Shown here: piece by piece, positions 16,750 to 25,447 of the stretch
How positions within the stretch are numbered: position 1 is the first letter of the stretch
Layout of the letters: each line of letters begins with the position of its first letter
NCBI RefSeq assembly: GCF_000169195.2
Contig: NC_016023.1
Coordinates: 3,100,001-3,164,000, forward strand
Source of the DNA: Heyndrickxia coagulans 36D1
GTDB taxonomy: Bacteria; Bacillota; Bacilli; Bacillales; Bacillaceae_C
DNA length: 64,000 bases
Reading direction: 5' to 3'
Notes under the pieces: generated by a model
Database searches by the model: none
What the model was told of the DNA's origin: nothing
The model's input: only the letters and a program-made list of their open reading frames with translations
Made by a program: the position numbers and the translations under genes

Positions 16750-17921
16750 GTGTCAATCCGTACTTTGCAGATTTACACATCCACATCGGGCGCACAAAAA
16801 CGGGGCGGCCCGTCAAAATTACGGGGGCAAAAAGCCTGACGCTTGAAAATATATTAAAGGCGGCCAAACAGCCGAAAGGGCTCGATCTCGTCGGGGTGAT
16901 CGACTGCCATGTCCCGGAAGTCAGGGAAGAGATGAAGGCGCTTCTTGCAGCCGGTGAACTGGTGCAGCTTGATGAAGGCGGCCTCCTCTACCAGGGGGAA
17001 GTCACGCTGATTCCCGGGATTGAAATGGAAGTGTATGATGAAAACTGCCGTGGGCCGGTCCATCTGCTCAGCTATTTTCCGGATATGGACACACTCGGCA
17101 AGTTTTCCGCATGGTATGGCGGGCGCGTGTCCAATCCGCATTTAAGCACACAGCGGGTCCGCGCAGAGGCCCGGAAAGTGCAGGAAAAAACGAAAGAACT
17201 CTCCGGGCTGTTTATTCCCGCCCATGTATTTACCCCCTTTAAGAGCCTTTATGGAAAAGGTGTGGAACGGTCGCTAACAGAAGTGCTGGACCCGGATCTG
17301 ATAGATGCTGTGGAATTGGGATTAAGTTCTGATACCACCATGGCTGATAACATCAGTGAGCTGCACCGCTATCCGTTCGTGACCAATTCAGACGCCCATT
17401 CCCTCGGCAAAATGGCAAGGGAATACCAAAAATTGATGCTGGAAACGCCGGGGTTTACAGGGCTGTTAAAAGCTTTGCGCGGCGAAGGGGAAAACCGGAT
17501 TGCCGCCAATTACGGCTTAAACCCGAAACTTGGGAAATATTATACAACGACTTGCGCCAAATGCCGGAACCCTGTTTCAAACGGCCCATGCCCGCATTGC
17601 GGGTCGCGCCTGAAAACAAAAGGTGTCTCGGAAAGAATAGAAGAGCTGACAGACGCAAAAACGCATCCTGCCCGGCCACCCTACATCCACCAGGTGCCGC
17701 TTGATTTTTTGCCGGGGCTCGGCCCGAAAACGATGGGCAAGCTGCTGGACCATTTCGGGACGGAGATGAATATTTTGCACCGGGCGCCCGAATCCGCCCT
17801 GAAAAGCGTTGTAAAACCGCCGCTTTCGGAACTGATCTTGAAACAGCGTTCCGGGGGATTGGCGTTTGAGGCCGGCGGGGGCGGAAAATATGGCAAGGTA
17901 AAAAATCCAAAGCCGGAATAG
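16746..17921 (+). CDS. yqxK: Endonuclease Q family protein (YqxK-like)
   Basis: A 391-residue PHP-domain protein related to EndoQ, an enzyme that cuts DNA 5' of deaminated bases in archaea and some Bacillus. The N-terminal DLHIHIG gives metal ligands, and further His/Asp motifs appear at PAHVFTPF and NSDAHS. A four-Cys zinc ribbon (CAKC...CPHC) lies near residues 262-278. It is followed by a helix-hairpin-helix-like LPGLGPKTMGKL. All known parts of the family seem present, so activity on damaged DNA is likely but inferred. It is coupled to nudF, which also handles nucleotides. Confidence 0.87.
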   Translation: MSVNPYFADLHIHIGRTKTGRPVKITGAKSLTLENILKAAKQPKGLDLVGVIDCHVPEVREEMKALLAAGELVQLDEGGLLYQGEVTLIPGIEMEVYDENCRGPVHLLSYFPDMDTLGKFSAWYGGRVSNPHLSTQRVRAEARKVQEKTKELSGLFIPAHVFTPFKSLYGKGVERSLTEVLDPDLIDAVELGLSSDTTMADNISELHRYPFVTNSDAHSLGKMAREYQKLMLETPGFTGLLKALRGEGENRIAANYGLNPKLGKYYTTTCAKCRNPVSNGPCPHCGSRLKTKGVSERIEELTDAKTHPARPPYIHQVPLDFLPGLGPKTMGKLLDHFGTEMNILHRAPESALKSVVKPPLSELILKQRSGGLAFEAGGGGKYGKVKNPKPE

Positions 17922-17946
17922 TTTCGCTCCGGTTTTGGACTTTTTT
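17906..17946 (+). terminator. Terminator after yqxK
   Basis: TCCAAAGCCGGA pairs with TCCGGTTTTGGA (one G-U pair) and is followed by CTTTTTT. The 5' arm lies in the last codons of yqxK. Confidence 0.85.
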
Positions 17947-17974
17947 CATAAGCGGCTATGTCCTTTCATAGATT
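17945..17974 (+). promoter_or_regulatory. Candidate sigma-E promoter of spoIIM
   Basis: A TTCATAA-type -35 (17945-17951) is 15 bases from CATAGATT (17967-17974), close to the sigma-E -10 CATACAnT. SpoIIM is known as a sigma-E mother-cell gene in B. subtilis. Confidence 0.6.
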
Positions 17975-18014
17975 AATAGCAAGTGCCAATCTTTTGAAGG
18001 AGGGGACACCGCTC

Positions 18015-18659
18015 ATGAAGCAAATTGCCCTGCAAAATCCTGTCAGCCGCCATATCCGGGAAAACTCCTCTATTTATGCATTTGTCATCGCGTTGTTCCT
18101 GATGGGCGTCATTTTTGGCGCCGTCATCGTCAACAGCCTGTCGATCGCACAGAAAGAAGACTTGTTTTTTTACTTAAAGCAATTTTTCGGACAAGTCTCA
18201 ACCGGCAAACTCGCCGCGCCTGAGGACCTGTTCCGTTCAAGTTTCCTGCACAATTTGAAATTTCTCGGCCTCATCTGGCTGCTCGGTATTTCGATCATCG
18301 GCCTGCCGCTCATTCTTGTTCTCTTATTTTTAAAGGGGCTTGTCGTCGGGTTTTCGATCGGTTTTCTTGTCAACCAGATGAAATGGGGCGGTTTTTTGCT
18401 TTCGTTTGTAACCGTTCTTCCGCAAAATTTGCTGATCATTCCTTTGTTTATTTTCACCTCGGTGATGGCTGTCATGTTTTCCTTGAACCTGATCCGGAAA
18501 ATTTTTATGAAACAGGCTGCCCACTTTGCTTTTTTTCAATTGTTTTTAAGGTATTGCACGGCGCTTCTCGCTGTTTTCATCGCATCTCTCGCGGCCGCCT
18601 GCATCGAGGCTTATCTTTCTCCGCAGCTGATGCAGGCCGTGATGAAGATGATCCATTAA
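18015..18659 (+). CDS. spoIIM: Stage II sporulation protein M
   Basis: Membrane protein of the SpoIID-SpoIIM-SpoIIP machine that remodels septal peptidoglycan and drives engulfment. The 214-residue length equals B. subtilis SpoIIM. About five hydrophobic helices can be seen, starting near residues 20-42 and ending near 185-205. I chose ATG at 18015 because GAAGGAGGGG lies about seven bases upstream; the frame runs open further upstream but without a site. Its own sigma-E-like promoter precedes it. Confidence 0.93.
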   Translation: MKQIALQNPVSRHIRENSSIYAFVIALFLMGVIFGAVIVNSLSIAQKEDLFFYLKQFFGQVSTGKLAAPEDLFRSSFLHNLKFLGLIWLLGISIIGLPLILVLLFLKGLVVGFSIGFLVNQMKWGGFLLSFVTVLPQNLLIIPLFIFTSVMAVMFSLNLIRKIFMKQAAHFAFFQLFLRYCTALLAVFIASLAAACIEAYLSPQLMQAVMKMIH

Positions 18660-18695
18660 AATCATTCTTAAATAATAAATGTTGTTTTTAACTGT

Positions 18696-18739
18696 TTATA
18701 ATCATTTCATTTTGACTATTCCCCTTAATCTGCTATAAT
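18696..18739 (+). promoter_or_regulatory. fur promoter with PerR-like box
   Basis: TTGACT (18712-18717) and TATAAT (18734-18739) are 16 bases apart. Directly upstream, 18696-18710 reads TTATAATCATTTCAT, with the first half of the PerR consensus intact and the second half partly matching. B. subtilis fur is repressed by PerR, which makes the site credible. Binding itself is untested. Confidence 0.65.
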
Positions 18740-18768
18740 ATCAGAGACAGCGGCAAGGGGGAGGAATC

Positions 18769-19245
18769 ATGGAAGAAGCTCGTATTGATAGAATTAAGAA
18801 GCAATTGCATTCGGCCAGCTACAAACTGACGCCGCAACGGGAAGCAACCGTGCGCGTTTTGCTGGAACATGAAACAGACCATTTAAGTGCGGAAGATGTA
18901 TACCTCCTTGTGAAAGAAAAATCCCCTGAAATCGGTCTGGCCACCGTTTATCGCACGCTGGAACTGCTGTCCGAACTGAAAGTGGTGGACAAAATCAATT
19001 TCGGCGACGGGGTGTACCGTTATGATTTGAGGCAGGAAGGCGCCGCACATTTTCACCATCATCTTGTCTGCATTGAATGCGGCGCGGTGGACGAAATTCA
19101 GGAAGATTTACTGGAAAATGTCGAAAAAGTTGTGGAAAGCCGCTGGAATTTTATTATCAAAGACCATCGCCTGACATTTCACGGGATTTGTTACCGGTGC
19201 CAGCAAAAAGAAAAGGGAAACGAAAACGGAAAAAACGAAAAATAA
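18769..19245 (+). CDS. fur: Ferric uptake regulator Fur
   Basis: Iron-sensing transcriptional repressor, 158 residues, active as a dimer. An N-terminal winged helix (YKLTPQREATVRVLLE...) is followed by the metal-binding domain with AHFHHHLVCIECG, and a second pair CYRC near the C-terminus, consistent with a structural zinc Cys4 site. ATG follows AGGGGGAGG. The position between spoIIM and yqzK-xerD is the same as in B. subtilis. PerR and Zur belong to the same family, but context favours Fur. Confidence 0.92.
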   Translation: MEEARIDRIKKQLHSASYKLTPQREATVRVLLEHETDHLSAEDVYLLVKEKSPEIGLATVYRTLELLSELKVVDKINFGDGVYRYDLRQEGAAHFHHHLVCIECGAVDEIQEDLLENVEKVVESRWNFIIKDHRLTFHGICYRCQQKEKGNENGKNEK

Positions 19246-19249
19246 CCGG

Positions 19250-19276
19250 CCTTTTCGCAAGACGAAAAGGTTTTTG
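19250..19276 (+). terminator. Terminator after fur
   Basis: CCTTTTCG and CGAAAAGG form an eight-bp stem followed by TTTTTG. Confidence 0.85.
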
Positions 19277-19385
19277 TTATAACACCGCATTTTCAGCCGG
19301 TTGAATTTTTACATAAAAGGATGTATAAAACGGCGGAAGTCTGTCATAGCTTGTATGTAAAGCGATACAGAAAGGCGGGCGGGAT

Positions 19386-19604
19386 ATGCCGTGGCTGAAA
19401 CTTTTGCTTCATGCGCTTAAAGTCTTCATTTTATTTTTATGCTGCACATTGTTGTTCTACTTTGCCCTGCTTTGGGTGAATCAGGAATATGAAAGCTACC
19501 ACCGTTATGAAAAACCAAAAGGCGCGGCTGTAAAGGTGAGTGCCGGGGACCATAAGCCTGCTTGGGCAGAACGGCTGCTGCTCTTTTATATGGATGGGGA
19601 GTAA
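19386..19604 (+). CDS. yqzK: YqzK-like small membrane protein
   Basis: A 72-residue protein with one hydrophobic helix (about residues 7-30) and a short charged tail. The function is unknown. The family (DUF4227) sits between fur and xerD in many Bacillus genomes, and this copy is in the same place. ATG at 19386 follows GGCGGGCGGGAT, a modest ribosome site. Its stop is only five bases before the xerD start, which suggests co-transcription. Confidence 0.82.
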   Translation: MPWLKLLLHALKVFILFLCCTLLFYFALLWVNQEYESYHRYEKPKGAAVKVSAGDHKPAWAERLLLFYMDGE

Positions 19605-19609
19605 TTGGA

Positions 19610-20503
19610 ATGGAAGATCAAATCAAAGATTTCATGCATTTTATGATCGTTGAAAAAGGGCTCGCTGAAAATACGATCGCGTCCTATAAACGCGATCTGC
19701 ACAGTTATCTCCGCTACCTGCAAAAAGTGGAGCTTGTTACATCTTGGAATGAAGTGACGCGGTTTCACATCCTCCACTTTCTGAACTTTTTAAAACAGCA
19801 GGGAAAGTCCTCGAAGACGATTGCCAGGCATGTCGCCTCTATCCGGTCTTTTCATCAGTTTTTGTTGCGGGAAAAATTTGCGGGCCAGGATCCGACTGTC
19901 CATATTGAAACCCCGAAGCCTGAGCGGACGCTTCCGAAAGTGCTGAGCGTTCAGGAAGTGGAAGCGCTCCTTGCTGCGCCAAAAGGGGATACCCCTCTTC
20001 ATATGCGGGATGGTGCGATGCTTGAACTGTTGTATGCGACCGGCATGCGCGTCAGTGAGATGACCGGCCTTAATCTTGATGATCTGCATTTATCAATGGG
20101 ATTTATTAAATGTATCGGAAAAGGGGACAAGGAAAGGATTATCCCGATCGGTCGCACGGCGTCGGCTGCGCTTGAACGGTATTTAAAAGAAGGGCGGCCC
20201 AAACTGGTTTCAAAAACGAATAGAACGGATGCCCTGTTTTTGAACCATCACGGCGCCCGTCTCTCACGGCAAGGCTTTTGGAAAATATTAAAGGCGCTTG
20301 CGAAAAAAGCCAATATTGAGAAAGACATTACCCCGCACACACTGAGGCATTCATTTGCCACTCATCTGATTGAAAACGGGGCAGACTTGCGGGCGGTCCA
20401 GGAAATGCTCGGCCATGCCGACATTTCCACAACGCAAATTTACACCCATGTTTCCAAAACGAGGTTAAAGGATGTTTATGCGAAATTCCATCCAAGGGCT
20501 TAA
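19610..20503 (+). CDS. xerD: Tyrosine recombinase XerD (RipX)
   Basis: Site-specific recombinase that with XerC (CodV) resolves chromosome dimers at dif. The 297 residues fit the family. An N-terminal SAM-like core-binding domain is followed by the catalytic domain with Arg in [19 protein letters not shown], the [14 protein letters not shown] segment and the Tyr nucleophile in it. I chose ATG at 19610, with GGGGAG upstream. In B. subtilis drm and punA follow; here dacF comes next. Confidence 0.95.
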   Translation: MEDQIKDFMHFMIVEKGLAENTIASYKRDLHSYLRYLQKVELVTSWNEVTRFHILHFLNFLKQQGKSSKTIARHVASIRSFHQFLLREKFAGQDPTVHIETPKPERTLPKVLSVQEVEALLAAPKGDTPLHMRDGAMLELLYATGMRVSEMTGLNLDDLHLSMGFIKCIGKGDKERIIPIGRTASAALERYLKEGRPKLVSKTNRTDALFLNHHGARLSRQGFWKILKALAKKANIEKDITPHTLRHSFATHLIENGADLRAVQEMLGHADISTTQIYTHVSKTRLKDVYAKFHPRA

Positions 20504-20596
20504 ACCCGGCCGCATGCTTTTTTCCGGGCGAGCCGGGTTTGGCAGCACCCTGTTTCCGGGAATTATAAGGACAAAACTAAAAACAGATTTTTAAGG

Positions 20597-20625
20597 CGCA
20601 CGGCGTAAAAACCGTGCGTTTTTTA
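20597..20625 (+). terminator. Terminator between xerD and dacF
   Basis: CGCACGG and CCGTGCG form a stem followed by TTTTTTATTT. Upstream, right after the xerD stop, a second hairpin (arms AAACCCGGC at 20502-20510 and GCCGGGTTT at 20532-20540) lacks a T-run. Confidence 0.85.
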
Positions 20626-20711
20626 TTTGTCTGGCAGCCGGCATCCCGCGGATTAGAAGAAAGGGAATTTATCCAGTATAAAAATGGCGCAACTGGAAAA
20701 AATGATTTTAT

Positions 20712-20740
20712 GCATATCTCCCATCGTGTACGGAGGTTTT
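20712..20740 (+). promoter_or_regulatory. Candidate sigma-F promoter of dacF
   Basis: GCATA (20712-20716) is followed 15 bases later by GGAGGTTTT (20732-20740). The spacing fits the forespore sigma-F consensus GYATA-N15-GGnnAnAnT, but the -10 has a mismatch. B. subtilis dacF is a sigma-F gene. Confidence 0.42.
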
Positions 20741-20779
20741 GTTTTCACGTTTTATGATTTTACAAGTTGGAGGGTCATC

Positions 20780-21943
20780 ATGAAGAAAATCATTGGTTTG
20801 GTTACCTGCTTCATGCTTGCAGCCGGCGTCCTTGTGCCTGAAGCGTTCGCAGCTGAAAAGAAAAATGAACTGGCGCCGGAAGCGAAATCCGCCATTTTAA
20901 TTGAACAGGCCACGGGCGAAGTGCTGTACAGCAAGAACAGCCATGAAGAATTGCCGCCTGCTTCCATGACGAAAATCATGACCATGCTTTTAATTATGGA
21001 AGCGCTCGACAAAGGCGAAATCAAAATGGATGAAAAAGTACGGACGAGTGAGTATGCGGCATCCATGGGCGGATCGCAAATTTTTCTCGAGCCCGGCGAA
21101 GAAATGACGGTGGAACAAATGCTGAAAGGGATTGCGATCGGTTCGGCAAATGACGCGGCCGTTGCGATGGCGGAAAGAATTGGCGGAAGCGAAGAAGCTT
21201 TTGTCGACAAAATGAATGAGCGGGCAAAAGCGCTCGGTTTGAAAAACACCCATTTTGAAAATGTGACCGGGCTCCCTGTCAAAGGTCACTACAGTTCAGC
21301 TTATGACATGGCCATCATGGCGAAGCAATTGCTGAAACATCACGGCATTACCCATTTCACCGGCAAATATGAAGATTACTTAAGGGAAGGCTCCGATAAA
21401 AAGTTCTGGCTCGTCAATACCAATAAACTGGTCCGCCATTATCCCGGCGTTGACGGCCTGAAAACCGGCTTTACAAATGAAGCAAAATTCTGCCTGACCG
21501 CAACGGCAAAGAAAAACGGCATGCGTGTGATCGCCGTCGTTTTCGGGGCGCCATCAACAAAAGTGCGGAACGCCCAGGTTTCAAAAATGCTTGACTATGC
21601 GTTCAGCCAGTATACCTCCCACCCGCTGTACAAAAAAGGCGCGGCGCTTGACCAGGTCAAAGTGTCAAAAGGGAGCATGCGGCATGTCCGGGCGGTGACG
21701 AGCGAACCGGTATCGGTGCTGACGAAAAAAGGCGTCAAATTGTCAAATTTGAAAAAAACTGTGAAGCTCAAAAAAAATGTGCAGGCCCCTGTCCAAAAAG
21801 GCGATGAAATTGGAACACTGACTATCAGCCAAGACGGAAAGGTGCTTTCAAAAACAACGCTTGTTGCCGACAAAACGGTGAAACGTGCAGGCTGGTGGCA
21901 GCTGTTTAAACGTGCAGCGGGCATGTTTGTCCAGAAAGATTGA
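20780..21943 (+). CDS. dacF: D-alanyl-D-alanine carboxypeptidase DacF
   Basis: Low-molecular-weight penicillin-binding protein of the S11 family that trims the terminal D-Ala of peptidoglycan side chains, made in the forespore. The 387-residue protein has a signal peptide (about 1-24, cleaved after AFA), the active-site SMTK, the second motif SAN, and KTG in GLKTGFT. A beta-rich C-terminal domain and an amphipathic helix end the protein. ATG at 20780 follows TTGGAGGG. It is just upstream of spoIIAA and may run into it, as in B. subtilis. Confidence 0.93.
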   Translation: MKKIIGLVTCFMLAAGVLVPEAFAAEKKNELAPEAKSAILIEQATGEVLYSKNSHEELPPASMTKIMTMLLIMEALDKGEIKMDEKVRTSEYAASMGGSQIFLEPGEEMTVEQMLKGIAIGSANDAAVAMAERIGGSEEAFVDKMNERAKALGLKNTHFENVTGLPVKGHYSSAYDMAIMAKQLLKHHGITHFTGKYEDYLREGSDKKFWLVNTNKLVRHYPGVDGLKTGFTNEAKFCLTATAKKNGMRVIAVVFGAPSTKVRNAQVSKMLDYAFSQYTSHPLYKKGAALDQVKVSKGSMRHVRAVTSEPVSVLTKKGVKLSNLKKTVKLKKNVQAPVQKGDEIGTLTISQDGKVLSKTTLVADKTVKRAGWWQLFKRAAGMFVQKD

Positions 21944-22020
21944 TGTCGAATCCGCTTGGTTTCTGTTTTTTTAAAGCTTCTTTTGTCTCCCGGAAGGAAA
22001 AACGGGAAGCAAGGTCGAAA
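21944..22020 (+). promoter_or_regulatory. spoIIA control region: Spo0A boxes and candidate sigma-H promoter
   Basis: TGTCGAA at 21944-21950 is a perfect Spo0A (0A) box, immediately after the dacF stop. GGTCGAA at 22013-22019 is a one-mismatch box. AGGAAAA (21995-22001) and GTCGAAA (22014-22020), 12 bases apart, resemble a sigma-H promoter with one -10 mismatch. B. subtilis spoIIA is known to use sigma-H and Spo0A, which agrees with this layout. Confidence 0.65.
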
Positions 22021-22054
22021 TGACTCACTATTAACAGCGAAGGAGGCTTTAATT

Positions 22055-22405
22055 GTGAGTCTGGCAATTGACCTGGAAGTGAAAAAAGATGTCCTGTGCA
22101 TCCGGCTGCAGGGGGAATTGGACCATCATACGGCTGAAAGTTTGCGTGCAAGTGTGACAAAAGCAATTGAAGAAAACGGCATCCGCCATCTTGTATTAAA
22201 TCTGGAGCAGCTTTCCTTTATGGATAGCTCCGGTTTAGGTGTGATATTGGGAAGATACAAACAGATCAAGCAGAAAAACGGGGAAATGATCGTCTGCGCC
22301 ATTTCTCCGGCCGTAAAAAGGCTGTTTGAACTGTCCGGCCTCTTTAAAATCATCCGCCTTGATGAATCGGAACAATACGCGCTGCACAGATTGGGGGTTG
22401 CCTGA
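22055..22405 (+). CDS. spoIIAA: Anti-sigma F factor antagonist SpoIIAA
   Basis: Anti-anti-sigma factor that, when unphosphorylated, binds SpoIIAB and frees SigF in the forespore. The 116-residue STAS-domain protein has its regulatory Ser58 in [10 protein letters not shown], the same number as in B. subtilis. The start is GTG at 22055, seven bases after GAAGGAGG. Its stop is directly followed by the spoIIAB ATG, so the two are tightly coupled. Confidence 0.96.
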   Translation: MSLAIDLEVKKDVLCIRLQGELDHHTAESLRASVTKAIEENGIRHLVLNLEQLSFMDSSGLGVILGRYKQIKQKNGEMIVCAISPAVKRLFELSGLFKIIRLDESEQYALHRLGVA

Positions 22406-22849
22406 ATGAAAAATAAAATGCAATTGCAGTTTTCCGCGCTCAGCCGGAATGAATCTTTCGCCCGCGTGGCGGTTGCCGCTTTTGTTGCCCAGCTTGACCC
22501 GACGCTTGATGAATTGACCGAAATCAAAACGGTCGTATCCGAAGCGGTAACAAACGCGATTATTCACGGATATGAAGAAAACCCGGACGGAATGGTTTAT
22601 GTATCGGCTGCCATTTATGACGACGGCACGGTTGAAATTACCGTCCGCGATGAAGGAAAAGGCATAGCGGATATTGAAGAAGCCAGGCAGCCGCTATTTA
22701 CAACAAAGCCTGACCTGGAAAGATCCGGAATGGGCTTTACGATCATGGAAAACTTTATGGACGATGTAGAAATCAAGTCGCAGCCAGAATCAGGCACCAT
22801 CATTCGTCTAAAAAAGCATTTGGCCTTGAAAAACGCCTTATGCAATTAA
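22406..22849 (+). CDS. spoIIAB: Anti-sigma F factor / serine kinase SpoIIAB
   Basis: Binds and inactivates SigF, and phosphorylates SpoIIAA with ATP. The 147-residue GHKL-type protein shows the N-box [12 protein letters not shown], the G1 box VRDEGKGI, and the G2-like [13 protein letters not shown]. The start codon abuts the spoIIAA stop; the ribosome site would lie in spoIIAA (GGGGGTTG). The length equals the family norm. Confidence 0.96.
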   Translation: MKNKMQLQFSALSRNESFARVAVAAFVAQLDPTLDELTEIKTVVSEAVTNAIIHGYEENPDGMVYVSAAIYDDGTVEITVRDEGKGIADIEEARQPLFTTKPDLERSGMGFTIMENFMDDVEIKSQPESGTIIRLKKHLALKNALCN

Positions 22850-22861
22850 GGAGTCGTGCCG

Positions 22862-23620
22862 ATGGATGCAGAACTGAAAAAGGCAGAAAAGAAAACCCGG
22901 TTAAAAGATGAGGAAGTGAAAAACCTGATCAGGCGCAGCCAGGAAGGGGACCAGGGGGCACGCGACCTGATTGTTGAAAAAAATATGCGCCTTGTCTGGT
23001 CGGTTGTCCAGCGCTTTTTGAATCGCGGATATGAACCGGATGACTTATTTCAAATCGGCTGTATCGGGCTGTTAAAATCGGTCGATAAATTTGATCTTTC
23101 GTATGACGTCAAATTTTCCACCTATGCAGTCCCCATGATCATCGGGGAAATCCAGCGGTTTTTGCGCGACGACGGAACGGTGAAAGTAAGCCGTTCTTTG
23201 AAAGAAACGGGCAACCGGATCCGCAAAACCCGCGATGAGTTAACGAAAAAGCTGGGGAGATCGCCGACCGTGCACGAAATCGCATCAGAACTCGGGATGC
23301 CGGTCGAGGAAGTCGTCATGGCGCAGGAGGCAGGCAAAGCCCCGTCATCGATCCATGAGACGGTATATGAAAACGATGGCGACCCGATCACGCTTCTCGA
23401 CCAGATTTCAGACCAGAACGACCAAAAGTGGTTTGACCAGATTGCCCTCCAGGAAGCGATCAGAGGGCTTGAGGAGCGCGAAAGGCTGATTGTGTACCTC
23501 CGCTATTACAAAGACCAGACACAGTCCGAAGTGGCCGAACGGCTTGGCATTTCGCAAGTGCAGGTTTCACGGCTTGAAAAGAAAATACTTGAAGTAATGA
23601 AAGAGCGCATGGAGTTGTAA
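22862..23620 (+). CDS. sigF: RNA polymerase sporulation sigma factor F
   Basis: Forespore-specific sigma factor of early sporulation. The 252-residue protein shows region 2 (EPDDLFQIGCIGLLKSVDKFD...), region 3 and the region 4 helix-turn-helix (QSEVAERLGISQVQVSRLEKK). I chose ATG at 22862, eight bases after GGAG; the GTG at 22856 is too close. It is the third gene of the spoIIA operon and ends in a terminator. Confidence 0.96.
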   Translation: MDAELKKAEKKTRLKDEEVKNLIRRSQEGDQGARDLIVEKNMRLVWSVVQRFLNRGYEPDDLFQIGCIGLLKSVDKFDLSYDVKFSTYAVPMIIGEIQRFLRDDGTVKVSRSLKETGNRIRKTRDELTKKLGRSPTVHEIASELGMPVEEVVMAQEAGKAPSSIHETVYENDGDPITLLDQISDQNDQKWFDQIALQEAIRGLEERERLIVYLRYYKDQTQSEVAERLGISQVQVSRLEKKILEVMKERMEL

Positions 23621-23634
23621 ACGTGCGCTTTTTT
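23605..23634 (+). terminator. Terminator of the spoIIA operon
   Basis: GCGCATG near the end of sigF pairs with CGTGCGC (one G-U pair) after its stop, followed by TTTTTTG. Confidence 0.75.
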
Positions 23635-23762
23635 GCTTTTTTATTCCCGGATGTGGCGTCCAACAGAAGCCGAAAATCATCCGGCAATGGAAAAAAGTAC
23701 AGGAAGCGTGCAAAAGTCCGGCGAATCGCCTGATCATACGATACATACAGCATGAAACTGGT

Positions 23763-23791
23763 GCATGAAAATCTTCCAATATCACATACTA
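23763..23791 (+). promoter_or_regulatory. Sigma-G promoter of the spoVA operon
   Basis: GCATG (23763-23767) and CATACTA (23785-23791) are 17 bases apart, matching the late forespore sigma-G consensus well. The spoVA operon of B. subtilis is transcribed by sigma-G. Confidence 0.8.
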
Positions 23792-23825
23792 CAAACACAA
23801 CGTATGAAAGCAGGGGGTGAAGGCA

Positions 23826-24446
23826 GTGGATGAAACGATTTATTTGCGGCTCCGCCACCGTATTCGCGTCAATCCGGGCTTTACTGTAAGATTATCCCAT
23901 ATTGCCCAGATTCACGCGCCGTCCGGTATACAGGAAACCCTTTTGGACACCCCCGTCCAAACCATTTCCAAGGCCGACGGGAACACCGTTGTCATTGATA
24001 TGATGAAAATTATTTCCTGTATCAAGAAAAAGATTCCGGACGCTGCCGTGTCTCCGGTCGGTCCGGCGGCAACGATTGTGGAAGTAGCCGCAAAAAAGAG
24101 GTACCTGCCGCTTTTGTTTTTTATATTGATTTGGATTTTGCTTTTTTTAGGCTCTGCGCTTGGGATTATCAATTTTCACGAAGATGTCGGCATGCGGGCT
24201 GCCCAGGAAAAAATTTATTATCTGATTACAGGCATCCGCGACAATACGCCGCTTATGTTTCAAATTCCCTATTCGCTCGGCCTCGGGGCGGGTATGGTAA
24301 TTTTTTTTAACCATGCATTTAAAAAGAAATTTAATGAAGAACCGAGCCCGCTTGAAGTTGAAATTTTCAACTATCAGCAGGACATCGACCATTATATCCT
24401 GTTGAATGAGAATAAGGAGAACATGAAACATTTTGACCATCCTTAA
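23826..24446 (+). CDS. spoVAA: Stage V sporulation protein AA
   Basis: Inner-membrane protein of the spore channel system that imports dipicolinic acid (DPA) into the forespore and releases it at germination. About 206 residues: a cytosolic N-terminal beta domain followed by two hydrophobic helices near 97-115 and 136-160. I prefer the GTG at 23826, since the GTG at 23817 lies within the ribosome site AGGGGGTGA. It begins an operon that here contains only AA, AB, AEA and AF. Its 3' end overlaps spoVAB. Confidence 0.9.
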   Translation: MDETIYLRLRHRIRVNPGFTVRLSHIAQIHAPSGIQETLLDTPVQTISKADGNTVVIDMMKIISCIKKKIPDAAVSPVGPAATIVEVAAKKRYLPLLFFILIWILLFLGSALGIINFHEDVGMRAAQEKIYYLITGIRDNTPLMFQIPYSLGLGAGMVIFFNHAFKKKFNEEPSPLEVEIFNYQQDIDHYILLNENKENMKHFDHP

Positions 24447-24858
24447 GCAAATCTTCACCGTGTTTTGCGGGCTCGGCGGCGGGCTTGTGGTCGGCTGCGG
24501 GTATGTGGCTTTTTTAACGGTGCTTGGCATTGTGCCGCGGCTTGTCCAGCTGTCCAGGACAGAACGGTTCATCCAATCATACGAATGGGCAGTTGTATTC
24601 GGGGTGCTGTCCGGGACATGGTGGGGGCTTGGTGACGCAGGCGGCCGGCTTTCAGCAATCGTTGCGGCGCCTGTCGGGTTGTTTTGCGGCCTGTTTGTCG
24701 GCATGCTTGCTGCGGCGCTCACAGAAGTGGTCAATGTCATCCCAATTTTTTCCAAAAGAATTGGAATGGACGGGCGTCTTGCCGGCGCATTGATGGCGAT
24801 CGTGCTCGGGAAGGTGGCTGGCGCTTTATTTCAATGGCTTTATTATGTAAATCATTAA
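24433..24858 (+). CDS. spoVAB: Stage V sporulation protein AB
   Basis: A 141-residue membrane protein with four or five hydrophobic stretches, partner of SpoVAA in the spore inner membrane. The start is uncertain: TTG at 24433 gives a normal-length protein beginning MTILKQ, but the nearest AAGGAG is about 13 bases upstream. The ATG at 24423 is in the spoVAA frame. In B. subtilis spoVAC, spoVAD and spoVAEB follow; here spoVAEA starts only 16 bases after the stop. Confidence 0.88.
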   Translation: MTILKQIFTVFCGLGGGLVVGCGYVAFLTVLGIVPRLVQLSRTERFIQSYEWAVVFGVLSGTWWGLGDAGGRLSAIVAAPVGLFCGLFVGMLAAALTEVVNVIPIFSKRIGMDGRLAGALMAIVLGKVAGALFQWLYYVNH

Positions 24859-24874
24859 GAAAGGAACAACCGGC

Positions 24875-25447
24875 ATGGGGGAAAAACGGCGGGTGATCCT
24901 TGTCACGGACGGGGATGAGTATGCGAAAAAAGCAATCGAATGCGTCGCGAAAAAAATGGGCGGGCGCTGTATTTCACAATCATACGGAAATCCAACCCGG
25001 CTTTGTGGGGAGCAGATCGCGGACCTGATCCTCAAGGCGGCCGGAGACCCTGTTTTTGCCATGTTCGATGATTCAGGGGTGATCGGCCCGGGACCCGGCG
25101 AAGAGGCGCTCACTTTTGTGGCCGGGCATCCGCGCATCGAAGTGCTCGGCGTGATTGCGGTCGCATCGAAAACCCATCAGGCCGAATGGTCAAGGGTGGA
25201 TGTGTGCATTGACAATACCGGTGAAATCACGCCGTACGGGGTGGACAAATTCGGCATTCCGGAAATGGATTTGAAAAAAATCAACGGGGACACGGTTTAC
25301 AGTCTTGACCGGCTGGACGTGCCCATTATTGTCGGCATCGGGGATGTCGGCAAAATGTCGAAAAAAGACGATTATCATATCGGCGCCCCGATCACAGAAA
25401 AAGCGGTACGACTGATCTTGGAAAGGAGCGGGTTCAAGCATGGCTGA
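24875..25447 (+). CDS. spoVAEA: Stage V sporulation protein AE, AEA type
   Basis: A 190-residue soluble protein of the SpoVAEa family, beginning with [18 protein letters not shown] and containing the conserved [13 protein letters not shown] and GIGDVGKM segments. It has no membrane span. In B. subtilis it is encoded between spoVAEB and spoVAF. Its exact role is unclear and it is not needed for DPA uptake there. ATG at 24875 follows AAAGGAAC. It overlaps spoVAF by eight bases. Confidence 0.88.
   Translation: MGEKRRVILVTDGDEYAKKAIECVAKKMGGRCISQSYGNPTRLCGEQIADLILKAAGDPVFAMFDDSGVIGPGPGEEALTFVAGHPRIEVLGVIAVASKTHQAEWSRVDVCIDNTGEITPYGVDKFGIPEMDLKKINGDTVYSLDRLDVPIIVGIGDVGKMSKKDDYHIGAPITEKAVRLILERSGFKHG

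Noticed and set aside
20502-20540. Hairpin after xerD as a second terminator
   Set aside because: The arms pair well but the T-run lies in the loop, not after the stem. It is mentioned with the true terminator downstream.
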